Source: Diphasiastrum complanatum | Taxonomy: Eukaryota > Streptophyta > Lycopodiopsida > Lycopodiales > Lycopodiaceae | Direction of reading: 5' to 3' | Assembly: GCA_029204225.1 (NCBI GenBank) | Contig: CM055094.1 | Span: 32,661,841-32,725,840 of the forward strand | Length of the DNA: 64,000 bases | Shown: positions 1 to 15,010 of the stretch, one piece after another | Layout: each line of letters starts with the position of its first letter | Position numbering within the stretch: the first letter of the stretch is position 1 | Made by a program: the position numbers and the translations under genes | The notes under the pieces: model-generated | The model's input: the letters and a program-made list of their open reading frames with translations, nothing else | Told to the model about the DNA's origin: nothing | The model's database searches: none

Positions 1-194
1 AGATAGGTAGCATATAATTACGGAGGTTTATTATAAAGTGCGTGAATCATGCAATTGTATCTTCCATCACTGTTAATAACAGCTCTTCGTCATATTCGTT
101 ATGATGAAATGCGAGGGAAGGAAAGTATAGCTAGAGATCTTGGTTGCAGGACTTTCATGTCGCTGAGTTCCGATGAAAATTGTTAACCGTTCAG

Positions 195-4031
<3,837 letters not shown>

Positions 4032-4316
4032 AATATAACGAGCATAAGAACAACGCAACATGCTTTATTATCACCTACGTACATCAACTTTAGATGCAGA
4101 TTATGTATTCTTGCAAGAAATGAATGCAAGGATGGAACAACTGTTCAAAAGAACATGTGCATCCACTATATGAATGAGCATGCATGTAATTATTATCATT
4201 ATAAAAAAAAAGTTTGTGAAATATTTCTTTTGAAATTTTGCTATCATCATACTTGCATAGCTCTTATGAGTTTGAACATGATTATTATGAATGTTCAACA
4301 AATCAATGTTATTTCA

Positions 4317-4322
4317 AATAAA
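4317..4322 (+). other. possible polyadenylation signal of the LOG gene
   Basis: An AATAAA hexamer lies 286 bases after the LOG stop codon in AT-rich sequence. The motif is common by chance, so this is only a candidate. The rest of 4032-5135 shows no coding or repeat structure I can name. Confidence 0.25.
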
Positions 4323-5135
4323 TTACATTAATTGTCGCTTTGCCTTTTTTGGTATTTTGTTCACAAGGACATCGCTAGTAAATGTTGCTAAAAGTGCTTT
4401 AGACCTACATTATACTATGAACTATAGAGCGTGAGCAAAAGGCCAAAAGAATATGACCAGTTTGGATGTTTCAAGCTCAATTCGTTGCTAGAGGCATATG
4501 GTTAGTTGAAGATGGGTTGTGTGGGAGTTTATGTTATTTCATGTGAAACTAGATGCATGAATGTCACATCATGCATGATTCTTCATCACACATATTTTTT
4601 TAGCATAACATCTAGATAAAATTACAGCTGATTAATATGATCATGCACTGACGTATTTATAACTATAGCTCAAAAGTTATATGATTGTTTTTTGAAGTCT
4701 AGTGTGCCCATCTTATCTCTAGAAATTTCCATTCTAGTTCTAGTGATTAGTGATGCCATTCAAAAATATTTGAAGGTCAAGGCTTCATATAATGAAAATT
4801 TCGAATAATTTTATAGTTTACAAAGTGCCATAATCAGTCAAATTCTATGTTAATTGTAGTTCTTGGAAGGAACTTCCAAATGTTTTTTTTTATGATCATG
4901 TCAAAGTGGTGCAAGTCTTAGGCCCAACAACGAGAGCTCAACATTGATTTCTATAACAAATTTTTTGACCTCAATAGGGCTTCTGAAGTGCATTTAATAG
5001 TCCTCTACTTATAACAACTAACGATCTTGGATTTGGAATTCATTATTGCAACCTAGGCCTAGTTGAACAAAACCTATAATTTAGTCCATTTAATAAGCAT
5101 TATGGTGAACGTTCTAGGCTCAATGGGTGCCTTTT

Positions 5136-5224
5136 GTTTGGTCATAACTTTCGTCCTAGGCAGAATGATTTTATGGCAATGGAAATGACCTAGTTTGGCA
5201 ATTTTCCTTCAAATGGTCCATTTT
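5136..5224 (+). repeat. detached fragment of the 350-bp satellite
   Basis: This stretch matches part of the satellite unit at 12591-15010, including GGCAATGGAAATGACCTAG followed by TTTGGCAATTTTCC and TCCATTTTCTC. It is a single partial unit, about 7 kb from the array, on the far side of the C2/C1a copia nest. Confidence 0.7.
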
Positions 5225-5320
5225 CTCATAAGATATAGGATGAAAAACAATGTTCATACTAGCATCATCAAAGGACTTTGTCAAATACATGACATGTTTT
5301 CTATCAGACACAAAATAAGA

Positions 5321-5639
5321 TCAGTAAAGGGAGATATGGATAAACTTCCTTGCTGCTCCTTTCTCTTTATCCAAACCATGATCTTCTTCAAGACTCTCAA
5401 GGACTTTGTTTTCAAGTCTCCAAACCTGAATGTTCTCCTTTTCAATATGATCTTTCAAGTCAACAAAACAATCACCAAGATTATTTATACCAAATTTACT
5501 AGTCCACAATTGCTTACCACTAGCAATTTGCATTACATACTTGTTGAACTTGAAACTAATGAGGCCAAATACTCTTGTATGGATATAAGTGTCCTTCAAG
5601 GATGATTCACTTATTCTCATACAAGGTTCACAATATGCC
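5321..5639 (-). pseudogene. unrecognised coding domain, downstream part (C2-fused)
   Basis: About 106 codons, open to a stop at 5321-5323. If C1a and one copy of its TCTTT duplication are removed, this frame continues directly from the minus-strand frame that ends at 9187, so the two were one ORF before C1a arrived. The joined product has copia gag/protease at its front. Its last 200 or so residues are rich in charged amino acids, include the segment KEKGAARKF, and match no copia domain I know. It could be a captured host gene piece or another retroelement protein. I do not assign a function. Confidence 0.45.
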
Positions 5640-5644
5640 TCTTT

Positions 5645-5906
5645 TGTCAAGAATTAGATATGCAACCTCAAGCATTCACCATAAGCAATCACCACAAGAA
5701 GGCAGAAGAAAAACACGTACTGTCACTCTATCACACTAACTTATACAGAATGTAAAATGTACAAATAAACCCTGAACCCTGATAGAGAGAGAAAACCTAC
5801 GAGTAGACTAATAGACTAGTCTACGGCTATTGACAGCTGGTCACAACTGTCAACATTAATGTGCATCGTAAACAGTAACAATGAAGTTTATCATTGATTT
5901 CTAACA
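5645..5906 (-). repeat. 3' LTR of C1a
   Basis: 262 bp, reading TGTTAGAAATCA... to ...TTGACA on the minus strand. Both ends agree with the C1b LTR (22265-22498). A purine-rich tract (TTGAGGGAGAG) sits directly before it at 5907-5917 and is the likely second-strand primer. The pol frame ends on the TAG inside the LTR's own TGTTAG terminus. Confidence 0.9.
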
Positions 5907-8900
5907 CTCTCCCTCAATGATAAAACTACATTTTTCTATCCCTAATAGAGTACGAAACCTCTCAAATTCACATCTACCTAATGACTTAGTAAAAATATCT
6001 GCCTTTTGATCTTCAGATTCACAAAAAACAAGATCAATGGCTCCATCAAGAATTTTCTCTTGAACAAAATGGTAGTGTATTTCGATGTGCTTGGTTCGAG
6101 CATGTAAAACTGGATTTTTGGCAAGGTGAATGCAACTTTGATTATCACAAGATATAGTAGTCGCATCCACCTGTGGTTGACCTAAATCCACAAGCAATCT
6201 TCGTAACCATACCACTTCTTGTGTAGCATTGCTGAGTGCTCGATATTCAGCTTCCGTCGATGATAAGACTACTATAGGTTGCTTTTTGCTGCTCCATGAA
6301 ATTGCAACTGTACCATAATTGAATGTATGACCACTTGTAGATCTTCTGTCATCAATATTACCTACCCAATCGGCATCTGTATAACCTACCAACATTGGCA
6401 TTTCAGACTAATCATACTTCAAACCAAAATTCAATGTCCCTTGAATGTATCTAAGAATACGTTTAGCAGACTTCCAGTGTGCTTGACTAGGATCTTGCAT
6501 AAATTGACTAACCACACCAACAACATAAGAAATATCAGGTCGTGTGTGTGTCAAATAAATCAAACTACCCACCAGCTGTCTATACAAATAAGCATCCACT
6601 TTCTCAAATTCATCATATGCAGTAAGCTTCATGTTGACATCCATAGGTGTACTCAAAGGCTTACAATCTTGCATATTGAACTTATAAAGCAAATCTTGTG
6701 CATATTTGCTTTGTGTGACCATGTCTTCCTTTTGCCATACTTCAATGCCAAGACAATAGTGCATCAATCCTAGATCACTCATGTCAAAAGCTTTGGAAAG
6801 ATATGATTTTATGTCATCAATTAAGCTCTCATTACTTCCTGTAATAATCAAATCATCCACGTACAACACAATGAACACTATATCTGAATCTTGCCTTAGA
6901 ATGTAAAGATTAGGATCAGCATCACTCTTTATCATTCCGCTTCACTTGAAGTGTTCATCAATGCAAGAGTACCACGCCTGTGGTGCTTGCTTCAATCCAT
7001 AAACGGCTGTGTTGAGCTTACAAACGAGATGCTCTCTCCCTGGTTCAACAAATTCTTGAGGTTGTACTAAGTATGCCTCTTCATCTAGCACTCCATTAAG
7101 AAAAGCAGATTTAATGTCCATTTGTCGGATCTTCCAACCATAGAAAGCAGAAATAGCAATGATAGAACGTATAGTTACCATCTTAGCTACGGGTGCAAAG
7201 GTTTCTTCAAAATCAATACCTTCCCGCTGCTCAAATACTCTCGCAACCAACCATGCTTTATACTTGTTGAGTTGCCCATCAGCTCCATATTTGATCTTGT
7301 ATATCCATTTGCAAGTGATAGGCATCTTACCATCAGGTAGCTCAACCAAGTTCCACGTCCTATTTTTCGATATAGCTTCCATTTCTGTTTTCGTAGCTTC
7401 ATGCTACTCCTTGTGCTCCTTTGCTTTATCAAAAGTTTTTGGTTCCTGAGCCTTGAGCATAGAACCCATTAGGGCTAGATTCATCTCTAATCTTGCAGGA
7501 GGTTTTCGATTTCTACTTGATCTTCTAAGCTCTCCCTGCTCACTTGATTCGGGAGTATCTCCCTTATTAGCATCACTTGTTACTGACAAGTACCACTTAG
7601 GCACTCTCCTAGGAATCTCATTATTGACCCTGTCTTTTTCCATTGGCTCTTCCATATTGACACCAACTTCTTCCTTCACTTGCACTTCAGCTTTATCATC
7701 AAAGGGATCAATTGTCAATTTTATTTGGTCATTTTGACCCATCTCATCAAAAGTAGCATCTTTGGAAATCACAATCTTTTGTGCATCTGTGTCATGCATC
7801 ATGTATGCCTTGGCTCTTTCATCATATCCAAGGAAAATACACTTAACAGCTTTTGCATCCAGCTTCTTTCGTTTTTCATCAGGCACATCAGCGTAAGCAT
7901 CACAATCAAATACTCGTAAATGAGAAACATTAGGTTTCTTTCCAGTAAAAGCTTCGTAAGGTGTCTTACCCTCCACGGACTTCATAGGACACCGATTCAA
8001 GATATGAGTAGTTGTGTTGCATGCTTCTGCCCAAAAAATATTTGGCAAACCCTTGCTCTTAAGCATTGCCCTATCCATCTCCACAATGGATCTGTTTTTC
8101 CATTTTGCAACTCCGTTATGTTGTGGTGAATAGGGTGTAGTGGTTTGTCTCTTGATCCTCTGATCCTTGCAAAAGTTTATAAACTTTGCTGAAAAATACT
8201 CACCGCCACATCTAATCTGAGGGTCTTAATATAACAACACGTTTGTTTTTCAACTAGAGCCTTGAACTCTCTAAACTTGGCAAAAGCATCAGATTTCTTG
8301 CTTATGAAATAAATTCAGATATGTCTACTATAGTCATCAATGAATGTGATGAAATAGTAACAACCACTAATGGACCTAGTTTGTATTGGTCCACACATAT
8401 CACTATGAACAAGATCAAGAATGCCATTGGCTCTTCTTGCTCCATCTTTGGGAAATCTCTCTCTATGATGTTTTCCCAAAAATGCAACCCTCACAAATTT
8501 TTCCTTCAAAAGAGATATCAGGCAATCCAACAACTAGACTACCTCTTTTAAGGATTTGCAAGCTTTGAGCACTAATATGACCAAACCTTTGATGCCAAAG
8601 ATCACTTCGACTATCAACAGTGCTTACCATAGCTTGAGTAAAAGATCTCGCATTCAATTTGTAGAGTCGATTCCCGTTGACTCTAGCCCCTGTAGCAATC
8701 ACTTTGTAGTGATTCTTGATGTCTTTGACAAGACATTTGTCACTGTCAAACTCAACCTTGTTGTTGATCAGCCATCGTCCCAACAGATAGTAGATTGTTA
8801 GCTAAGCCAGGTACATATTATCTTCCCATTGGCTAACTTCACTGGTACCACTCCAATTCCTTTAACAGATAACAATTTGCCATCAGCTTGTCCAACTTCA

Positions 8901-9137
8901 TCACCATTGTCAGTTTTCTTGAGTTCTGAAAACCACTCTTTCCTTGAAGTCATGTGCTTGGATGCACCATTACCTTGGCTTCATCACTTGTCATTAATGC
9001 TGTAATGAACAATTTTGAACTCTTACCTGTGTCATCTTCATATTGATATTGATGTTGATCAGTATAATTGTCTTCAGAATAATAGTCATCAAATTGATGT
9101 TAATCAGTATAATTTCTCACTTGCCATTTGTCTTTTC
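5901..9137 (-). pseudogene. pol: copia pol of C1a (protease scrap, integrase, RT, RNase H), decayed
   Basis: On the minus strand the order is: GAG-pre-integrase with the zinc-finger pattern LWHQRFGH ... CEGCIFGK (about 8783-8463); integrase core, frameshifted (8533-8084); integrase C-part and linker (8084-7404); RT (7382-6408) with QMDIKSAFLNG, YGLKQAP and the catalytic YVDD; RNase H (6401-5901). RT is one frame broken by point stops: TAG near 7402, TGA at 6942-6944 and TAG near 6406. The last reads CAG in C1b. Integrase is more damaged than RT. Without working gag and integrase it cannot move by itself. Confidence 0.9.
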
Positions 9138-9181
9138 GCATCGTAAATAGTGACAATGAAGTTTATCATTGATTTCTAACA
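9138..9181 (-). repeat. 5' LTR remnant of C1a (44 bp)
   Basis: Matches the first 44 bases of the 3' LTR (reading TGTTAGAAATCAATG on the minus strand), then jumps straight into gag coding sequence. It marks one end of an internal deletion. Confidence 0.85.
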
Positions 9182-9186
9182 TCTTT

Positions 9187-10353
9187 GAAAATGAAGTCAA
9201 ATTCTTTCAACATATGAATGAAAATGTCATGCTTACTTCTAGCATACTCAAGAGTAAGTAGATATGACAAGCACCTATCATTCCACACTTTAGAATTCAA
9301 AGGGACTTCACTACAAAACTCAGCAAATGTAGTACAAAATGTACCCCCCTTTCCTTGTACAAAAAAAATGAGCATTGATATCTCCATCTTTGCTCTTGTG
9401 GCTCTCCTTGGAATAGTTGAAGCTCTCAAATTTTGCTCCTCCTCTTGATCAAGCTCCTCCTTGATCTCAACCATATCTTTGCCAATATGATTCTTAGAGG
9501 ATTCATCATTCAAGATTACAAACATTGTGGCTCTACCATTGCTCTTTGTGCTAGCAAAATGTACATCCAAATGAATTAACTTAAGAGGGTGAGTGGTCTT
9601 AGTGATAGTGTTAGAGAAAGGCAACCTATGTGCTTTAGCCAAAGCACATGCTTCACAAACCTTTTCCTCCTTTTCCATGGATATTGGAAGGCCTAGAGAA
9701 AGCTCCTCCTTGCACATGACTTCCATAGACTTGATGTTGATGTGACCAAGCCTCTTGTGCCACAAATCATTTGTGTTCATCTTGTCCTCCTTGGCTACTA
9801 TCACAAATTGGTTAGGATCAACAAAAGCATCAAGCTTAAACAACCTCCCAAACCTTCTTCCTCTTGCTATGATCTTCCCATTCTTCTTGATGTTGCATAC
9901 ATTAGTAGAGAACTCCACAATGAAACCATGATCTAAAAGTTGGCCAACACTAAGCAAATTCTTAGTGATGCTAGGAATGAAGAGAACACCATCTATCTTA
10001 GTCTTCTTGGAGGATCCTAAGCATAAGGAAATGGATCCCACACCTTCAACTTTACATTCATGATCATTTTCTGTAAAAATGGACTTTATAGGTCCTACAT
10101 AAGGTGTGAGTTGAGAAAAATACTCTCTTTTACCCGACATGTGGTAGTTAGCCCCACTATCTATCCACCAAGGATCTTCACCTTTGACATTTGATGATGA
10201 AAAGGTTGACATCATGAGTGAGTCCTCATGATAGCTCTCTTCCTCCTCTTGTCCAATGTTGGCTTGGCTTTGATCTTGCTTCCTCTTGAAACATTTCGAG
10301 GCATAGTGCCCCATCTTGCTACAATAGTAGCACTTGATCTTTGATTTGTCCAT
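9187..10353 (-). pseudogene. copia C2: zinc knuckle, protease, GAG-pre-integrase, then unknown domain
   Basis: One open frame of about 390 codons. It starts with a CX2CX4HX4C knuckle (CYYCSKMGHYASKC), then the protease site WWIDSGANYHM with DSG, then LWHKRLGH ... CEACALAK of the integrase zinc domain, and the first integrase Asp region (LIHLDVHF). It then jumps to an acidic linker with PRRATRAK. The rest of integrase and the whole RT are lost, and an unrelated 70-residue stretch follows in frame, reaching C1a at 9186. The frame is continuous with 5321-5639 once C1a is removed. Confidence 0.75.
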
Positions 10354-10374
10354 CTTGGGCTTGACCTGTGATGA

Positions 10375-11096
10375 TTATGATGTAGATCCTCCTTGATCTC
10401 CATCCTTTGCTTGCTCCTTTTTTAATGCTCCTCCCTTTCTCTTTGCTTTGCCTTTGCTCTTGAAAAATAAGGCTTTGTCATCACCATCATTGATGGAGAG
10501 CCTCTCCATCATTGATTTGATATGAGCCTTCCTACTCTCCTCGACCATCAACACACTTTGAAGGTCTTCAATTGTAGGCAAGTTTCCCATAATGGCATAG
10601 CTTTGGACAAGGTTAGTAGAATCACTACATAAGCCATTCAAAACTATTTGCACAAGCTCACTCTCTTTAATAGGTTCACCAACATAAGTAAGCTCTTTGT
10701 TCAAATCTTTTACTCTCAAAACAAATTGATGTCCACTCTCACTCCTCCCTTGGAAGCATTGAAGAACTTGGTTCTTGAGGGAAGTAATCTTGAGGTATTC
10801 TTGGACTCATAGATCTTTTGAAGAGTCTCCCAAGCTTCTTGGGCTGAGGTACATGCTCCTACTTCTTTGAGCAAATCATTTGCAACATTCATCTTAATGC
10901 AATGGAGTGCAAGCTTGCACCTTCTCTTGTATTTAGTTGCTGTTTATGGATGGATTGGCTCATCTTCCTCTCCATTCACAATATCCATCAAATCTTGCAT
11001 GATAAGGATGGATTCCATTCTTAACTTCCAAATTGAATAATTTGCAGAGTTCAATCTATCACTAGAATCCAAAAGATAGGCACTCACGAATGCCAT
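10375..11096 (-). pseudogene. gag: copia C2 gag (UBN2-type), broken
   Basis: It starts at ATG 11096 (MAFVSAYLLDSSDRLNSANY), the usual copia gag opening with SNYSxWKxRME. It has a TAA after about 38 codons, one frameshift near 10720, and a terminal stop before the zinc-knuckle frame. The middle part (LNKELTY..., ELVQIVLNGL) aligns by eye with gag in C3 and with the scrap at 17811-18008. Gag would form the particle that packages element RNA. Confidence 0.75.
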
Positions 11097-11878
11097 CTTC
11101 AATGATAAGGAGATAGATTCAAAGAAACAAGATAGATTGTACAAGATATGATCACTACTAGCTATCCCACTCTCTTTGGGACCTGAGATGAATCACTCTC
11201 TGATTTCTCAACAAGATCTAAGGTGATCTTGAGCTTGATCTATCTTCAAGATCCAAACTTACTATAGATTTGATCAAACTAGTCTCCTCCTTGATCTCGA
11301 CTTCACAAGAAGGGTGAATCCACCTATACTGAACCAAAAGCACTTTATAACACACAAATGTCTTTCAAATAAAGGCTCTTTAATTAATGTTTAATCACAT
11401 TGACATATTCAATCACAAACCTATCCAAAACCGAGTAGAATATAAACACAAATTTCACTAGTTTTGCATTTCTAGATGAAAAACTCATCCAAACACTTGA
11501 TCTGAACCTAAAAGGTGTATATTAGGACCTTAAGAAGCCTTAGAACGACCTAATTAAGCTCTCAAATGGCTGATACAAACTTATAAAGAGTGGTGGCATT
11601 CAAATCCTTATGAAAATTTCTACTAGGAGACATGTACTCCAAGATTCAACTCATAAGAACTTTCTAATTTGGTTTGGTTGAATGGAAATGGGTCGATCTC
11701 GGTTCCTGCAGCTATAACTCAGCAAAACAAGTTCCCTTTTATCTATTGTCACTCAAATCAAACCAAATTTGAAGGTACAATCACTAGATTAGCAACTAGT
11801 AGCAAGAGCAAAGCTAATGCTACTCAAATCTAGGATCAAAGCTTGAGAAAATCAGATCTAAAGCTCACTTTTGATTAG
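11097..11878 (-). other. C2 untranslated leader
   Basis: About 780 bases between the primer site and the gag ATG. No coding or repeat structure seen. Confidence 0.5.
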
Positions 11879-11890
11879 GCTCTGATACCA
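11879..11890 (-). other. primer-binding site of C2
   Basis: The minus strand reads TGGTATCAGAGC, the standard copia site complementary to the 3' end of initiator Met-tRNA, immediately inside the LTR end. Confidence 0.9.
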
Positions 11891-12590
11891 TGACAAAATT
11901 TTACAACAAATTCAATCCCAATCAATCCTAAAAGTGATGGAGGATGCACAAATAAAGGATCTAGATCCAAACTATGAGCTAGAATCAAGACTAGTTACCA
12001 AAACTAGCAAATTTGGCATTTAACTCCGCATTAGGCACATAGATTTGATCAAATGAACCAAAGTAGAGTACAGCAAGCTTCTCAGACCTGTAAACAAGTT
12101 CAGAACCTTCCAATACAATCAATTAATGCATAAAAACACTCACATCCAATACCTAGAACTCGCCACCAAAAGACAATGATGATAGAAGTGGAAAAACTCG
12201 ATTTTTCTTGATTTTTGGATGGAAATCCCATCATACATTTATAATTTTCAAGCTCAAATCTGAGCATATTAGGGCACCTATGAACTTATCATACCCTAAC
12301 CCTAACATTTAACCTAATAGGTCATTGGATCCACCGTAACTTGGGGTCAAGATCTCGAGATCCCAAAACAATGAAAAACATGCTATTTTTAGCTCCTATT
12401 TTCTCTCTAGCTTATCAAAGCACTATTTGGGCTCACTCCAAAGGTACCACTCCTATGCTAGGTTAGGAATGAGACTTACAAAGAGTATCCTATGCTATTT
12501 GGCATGTGTGACAAGCCACAACATGACCATAATACAATTTACAAGCCATATGACCAAAATTGGTCAAGCTAGAATTGTGAAATTTTAACA
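11891..12590 (-). repeat. 5' LTR of C2
   Basis: 700 bp, reading TGTTAAAATTTC... to ...TTTTGTCA on the minus strand. The inner end is fixed by the primer site. The outer end is inferred from TG/CA and from the start of satellite sequence at 12591. No second copy is available to confirm it. Confidence 0.65.
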
Positions 12591-15010
12591 CAAAAAAGGG
12601 CTTCGGGGACAATTGGCGTTTAGTCCCATAATTGGTCGAAATCGTCCGGATTTCCAGACATGGGGTGGTTCCAGGTTTGTGAATCCGATACAAACTTGAT
12701 GGATCCATTCATGCCCACCTCTGACAATGTTTGGTCAATTTCTCTCTTTGTTCCGAGGACAACACTTTTAGTGCGATGGAAATGACCTTGTTTGGCAATT
12801 TTTCATGAAACAATTGATTTTCTCTGAACAACGTTAGTTTATAGTGTTCTCTAGTCTGGTCAGTGGGCGACGCCAAGAGAGATTTTTGGGAACCAAACAG
12901 ACATACAGGTAGTCCCAAACCTCTGTTCGAAGTTCACCCGGAAAAGGATTTCGGGGACAATTGGCCGATCGGGTCCCGGAATTGATTGAAATCTCTTGGA
13001 TTTCCAGATGAGAGGTGGCCACAAGTTTTTGAACCTGATACAAAACTAATGGATCCATTCATGCCTAATTATGACATCATTTGGTCAGTATGACCTTTCA
13101 TCCGTGAGAGAACGCTTTTAGGACAATGGAAATGACCTAGTTTGGTAGTTATTTGTTCAACGATCCATTTTCTCTAGACAACACTGCTTTCTTGTGCTGT
13201 CTATTTTAGCTAGTGGGTGATATTAACAGGAACATGTGAAAACTGACAGGACACAAAACGGGCATACTACTAGCCCGAGAGACCTTCGTTCAAAGTCCAA
13301 GAGAAAGGCTTCGGGGACAATTGGCCCATCCAGCTTTGAAATGGCCAAAATCATGCGGATTTCTAGACCTAGGGTGATCCTAGGTTTGTGAATCCGGTAC
13401 GGAACTGATGGATCCATTCATGCCCAATTCTGACGTCGTTTGGTCAGTATGACCTTTCTTCCCCAGGAGAACACTTTTAGGCAATGGAAATGACCTAGTT
13501 TGTTGGCAATTTTCCATCAAACGGTCCATCTTTTTTTAATGGCATCGGTTTCTCATACTGTCTATTTTAGCCAATGGGCGATGTCGAGGGGAACCTGTGG
13601 GAATAGACAAGATGTCGGAACGGGCCTACAGGTAGCCCGAAATCTTCATTCAAAGTTTGACTCAGAAACGGGCTTTAGGGACAATTGGTGTCTGGGCTCG
13701 AAATTGGTCGAAATTGTCCATAATTCTAGATGGGGGGTGATACCAAGTTTGTGAACCCAATACAGACTTGATGCAACCATGCATGCCCAAATCTAACAGG
13801 TCAATTTGTCCTGTGGAGGACGCTTTTAGTGTAATGGAAATGATCTCATTTGGCAATTTTTCGTTCAACTGTCCATTTTCTCCAAATAGCGTCAGTCTCT
13901 CATGTTGTCTATTCCAACTAGTGGGCGACATTGAGGGGAACCTCTGAGAACTCAAGACAGCCCAAAGAAGGGCTTCATTGACAATTGGCCCATCCGATCC
14001 TAGATTAATCAAAATCGTTCATATTTTTAGACTGGTGGTGGCCCTAGGATCACGAACTAGATATGGACCTGATGCATCCATTCATGCCCAATTCTGACAT
14101 CGTTTCATCAGTATGACCTTTTCTCTCAGGGAGAACACTTTTAGGGCAATGGAAATGACCTGGTTTGGCAATTTGTTTGGCAATTTTTTGTCAAACGGTC
14201 CATTTTCTCCAAACGATGTTGAAAATAGTGTTGTCTAGTCCAGCCAATGGGTGACGTTGAGGGGATCCTATGGAAACATACATGACATCGAATGGGCATA
14301 CAGGTAGTCCAAAACCTTTGTTTGAAGTTTGTCCAAAAAAGGATTTCGAGGACAATTGGTCGGTTGGGTCCCAGAATTGGTCAAAATCTCTTGTATTTCC
14401 AGACTGGGAGTGGCCATAGATTCCACAACTTGATCCAGATCTAATGGATCCATTTATACCCAATTTCAACATCGTTTGACTTCCAAAAGGAGGGTTGGTC
14501 CCAGGTTTGTGAGCCTGATACAGATCTGATGTATCCATTCATGCCCACATAGTTTGGTAAATTTCTCCCTTTGTCCCGAGGAGAACACTTTTAGTGCCCT
14601 CGTTTCGCAATTTTTCGTCAAATAATCCATTTTCTCCGAACGATGTCGGCTTATAGTGTTGTCTAGTCCGACCGGTGCGAGACGTCAAGAGGAACCTATG
14701 GAACAGACATGACATCGAATGGGCATACAGATAGCCCAAAACCTCTATTCGAAGTTAGTCCGAAAAAGAGTTTTGGGGACAATTGGTCAATCGGGTCCCG
14801 GATTGGTCAAAATCTCTTGGAGTTCCATACGATGGGTGGCCACAAGTTTTTGAATATGATACAGACATAATGAACCATTCATGACCAATTCCAACATTTA
14901 TTTGGTCAGTATGACCTTTCGTCCCAAGGAGAACTCTTTTAGGACAATGGAAATGATCTAGTTTGGCAATTTTTCATCCAACAGTCCATTTTCTCCAGAC
15001 AACATTGTTA
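12591..15010 (+). repeat. satellite-like tandem array, about 7 units of ~350 bp
   Basis: The landmark ACAATTGG recurs at 12609, 12957, 13317, 13681, 13981, 14352 and 14779 (spacings 348, 360, 364, 300, 371, 427). Each unit also carries ATGGATCCATTCATGCC-like, GGCAATGGAAATGACCT-like and TCCATTTTCTCC-like blocks in the same order. Units are clearly diverged and indel-bearing. The short minus-strand frames starting MDPS/MDPL are the same satellite block in each unit and are not genes. Confidence 0.85.

Larger units (their letters stand above)
5645..9181 (-). mobile_element. copia element C1a with target duplication TCTTT
   Basis: A complete insertion footprint. The 3' LTR is at 5645-5906 and a remnant of the 5' LTR start at 9138-9181, with TCTTT immediately outside on both sides (5640-5644 and 9182-9186). 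The internal region keeps protease scraps through RNase H. Everything from base 45 of the 5' LTR to the end of gag is deleted. C1b at 18385-22498 is a sister copy in the opposite orientation. Confidence 0.9.
5225..12590 (-). mobile_element. copia element C2, interrupted by C1a
   Basis: The minus-strand order is LTR (11891-12590), primer site (11879-11890), leader, gag, protease and integrase N-part, then an unknown coding domain. The reverse transcriptase and most of the integrase are missing, and no 3' LTR was found. C1a (5645-9181) is inserted in it. C2 sequence therefore resumes at 5639 and below. The lower boundary near 5225 is inferred from where satellite sequence begins. Confidence 0.6.

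Noticed and set aside
6327-6773. Plus-strand frames opposite copia pol (also 7159-7737, 21429-21920)
   Set aside because: Antisense shadows of RT and RNase H coding sequence.
12490-14739. Series of minus-strand MDPS/MDPL frames
   Set aside because: The same satellite block in each repeat unit; frames break at random.
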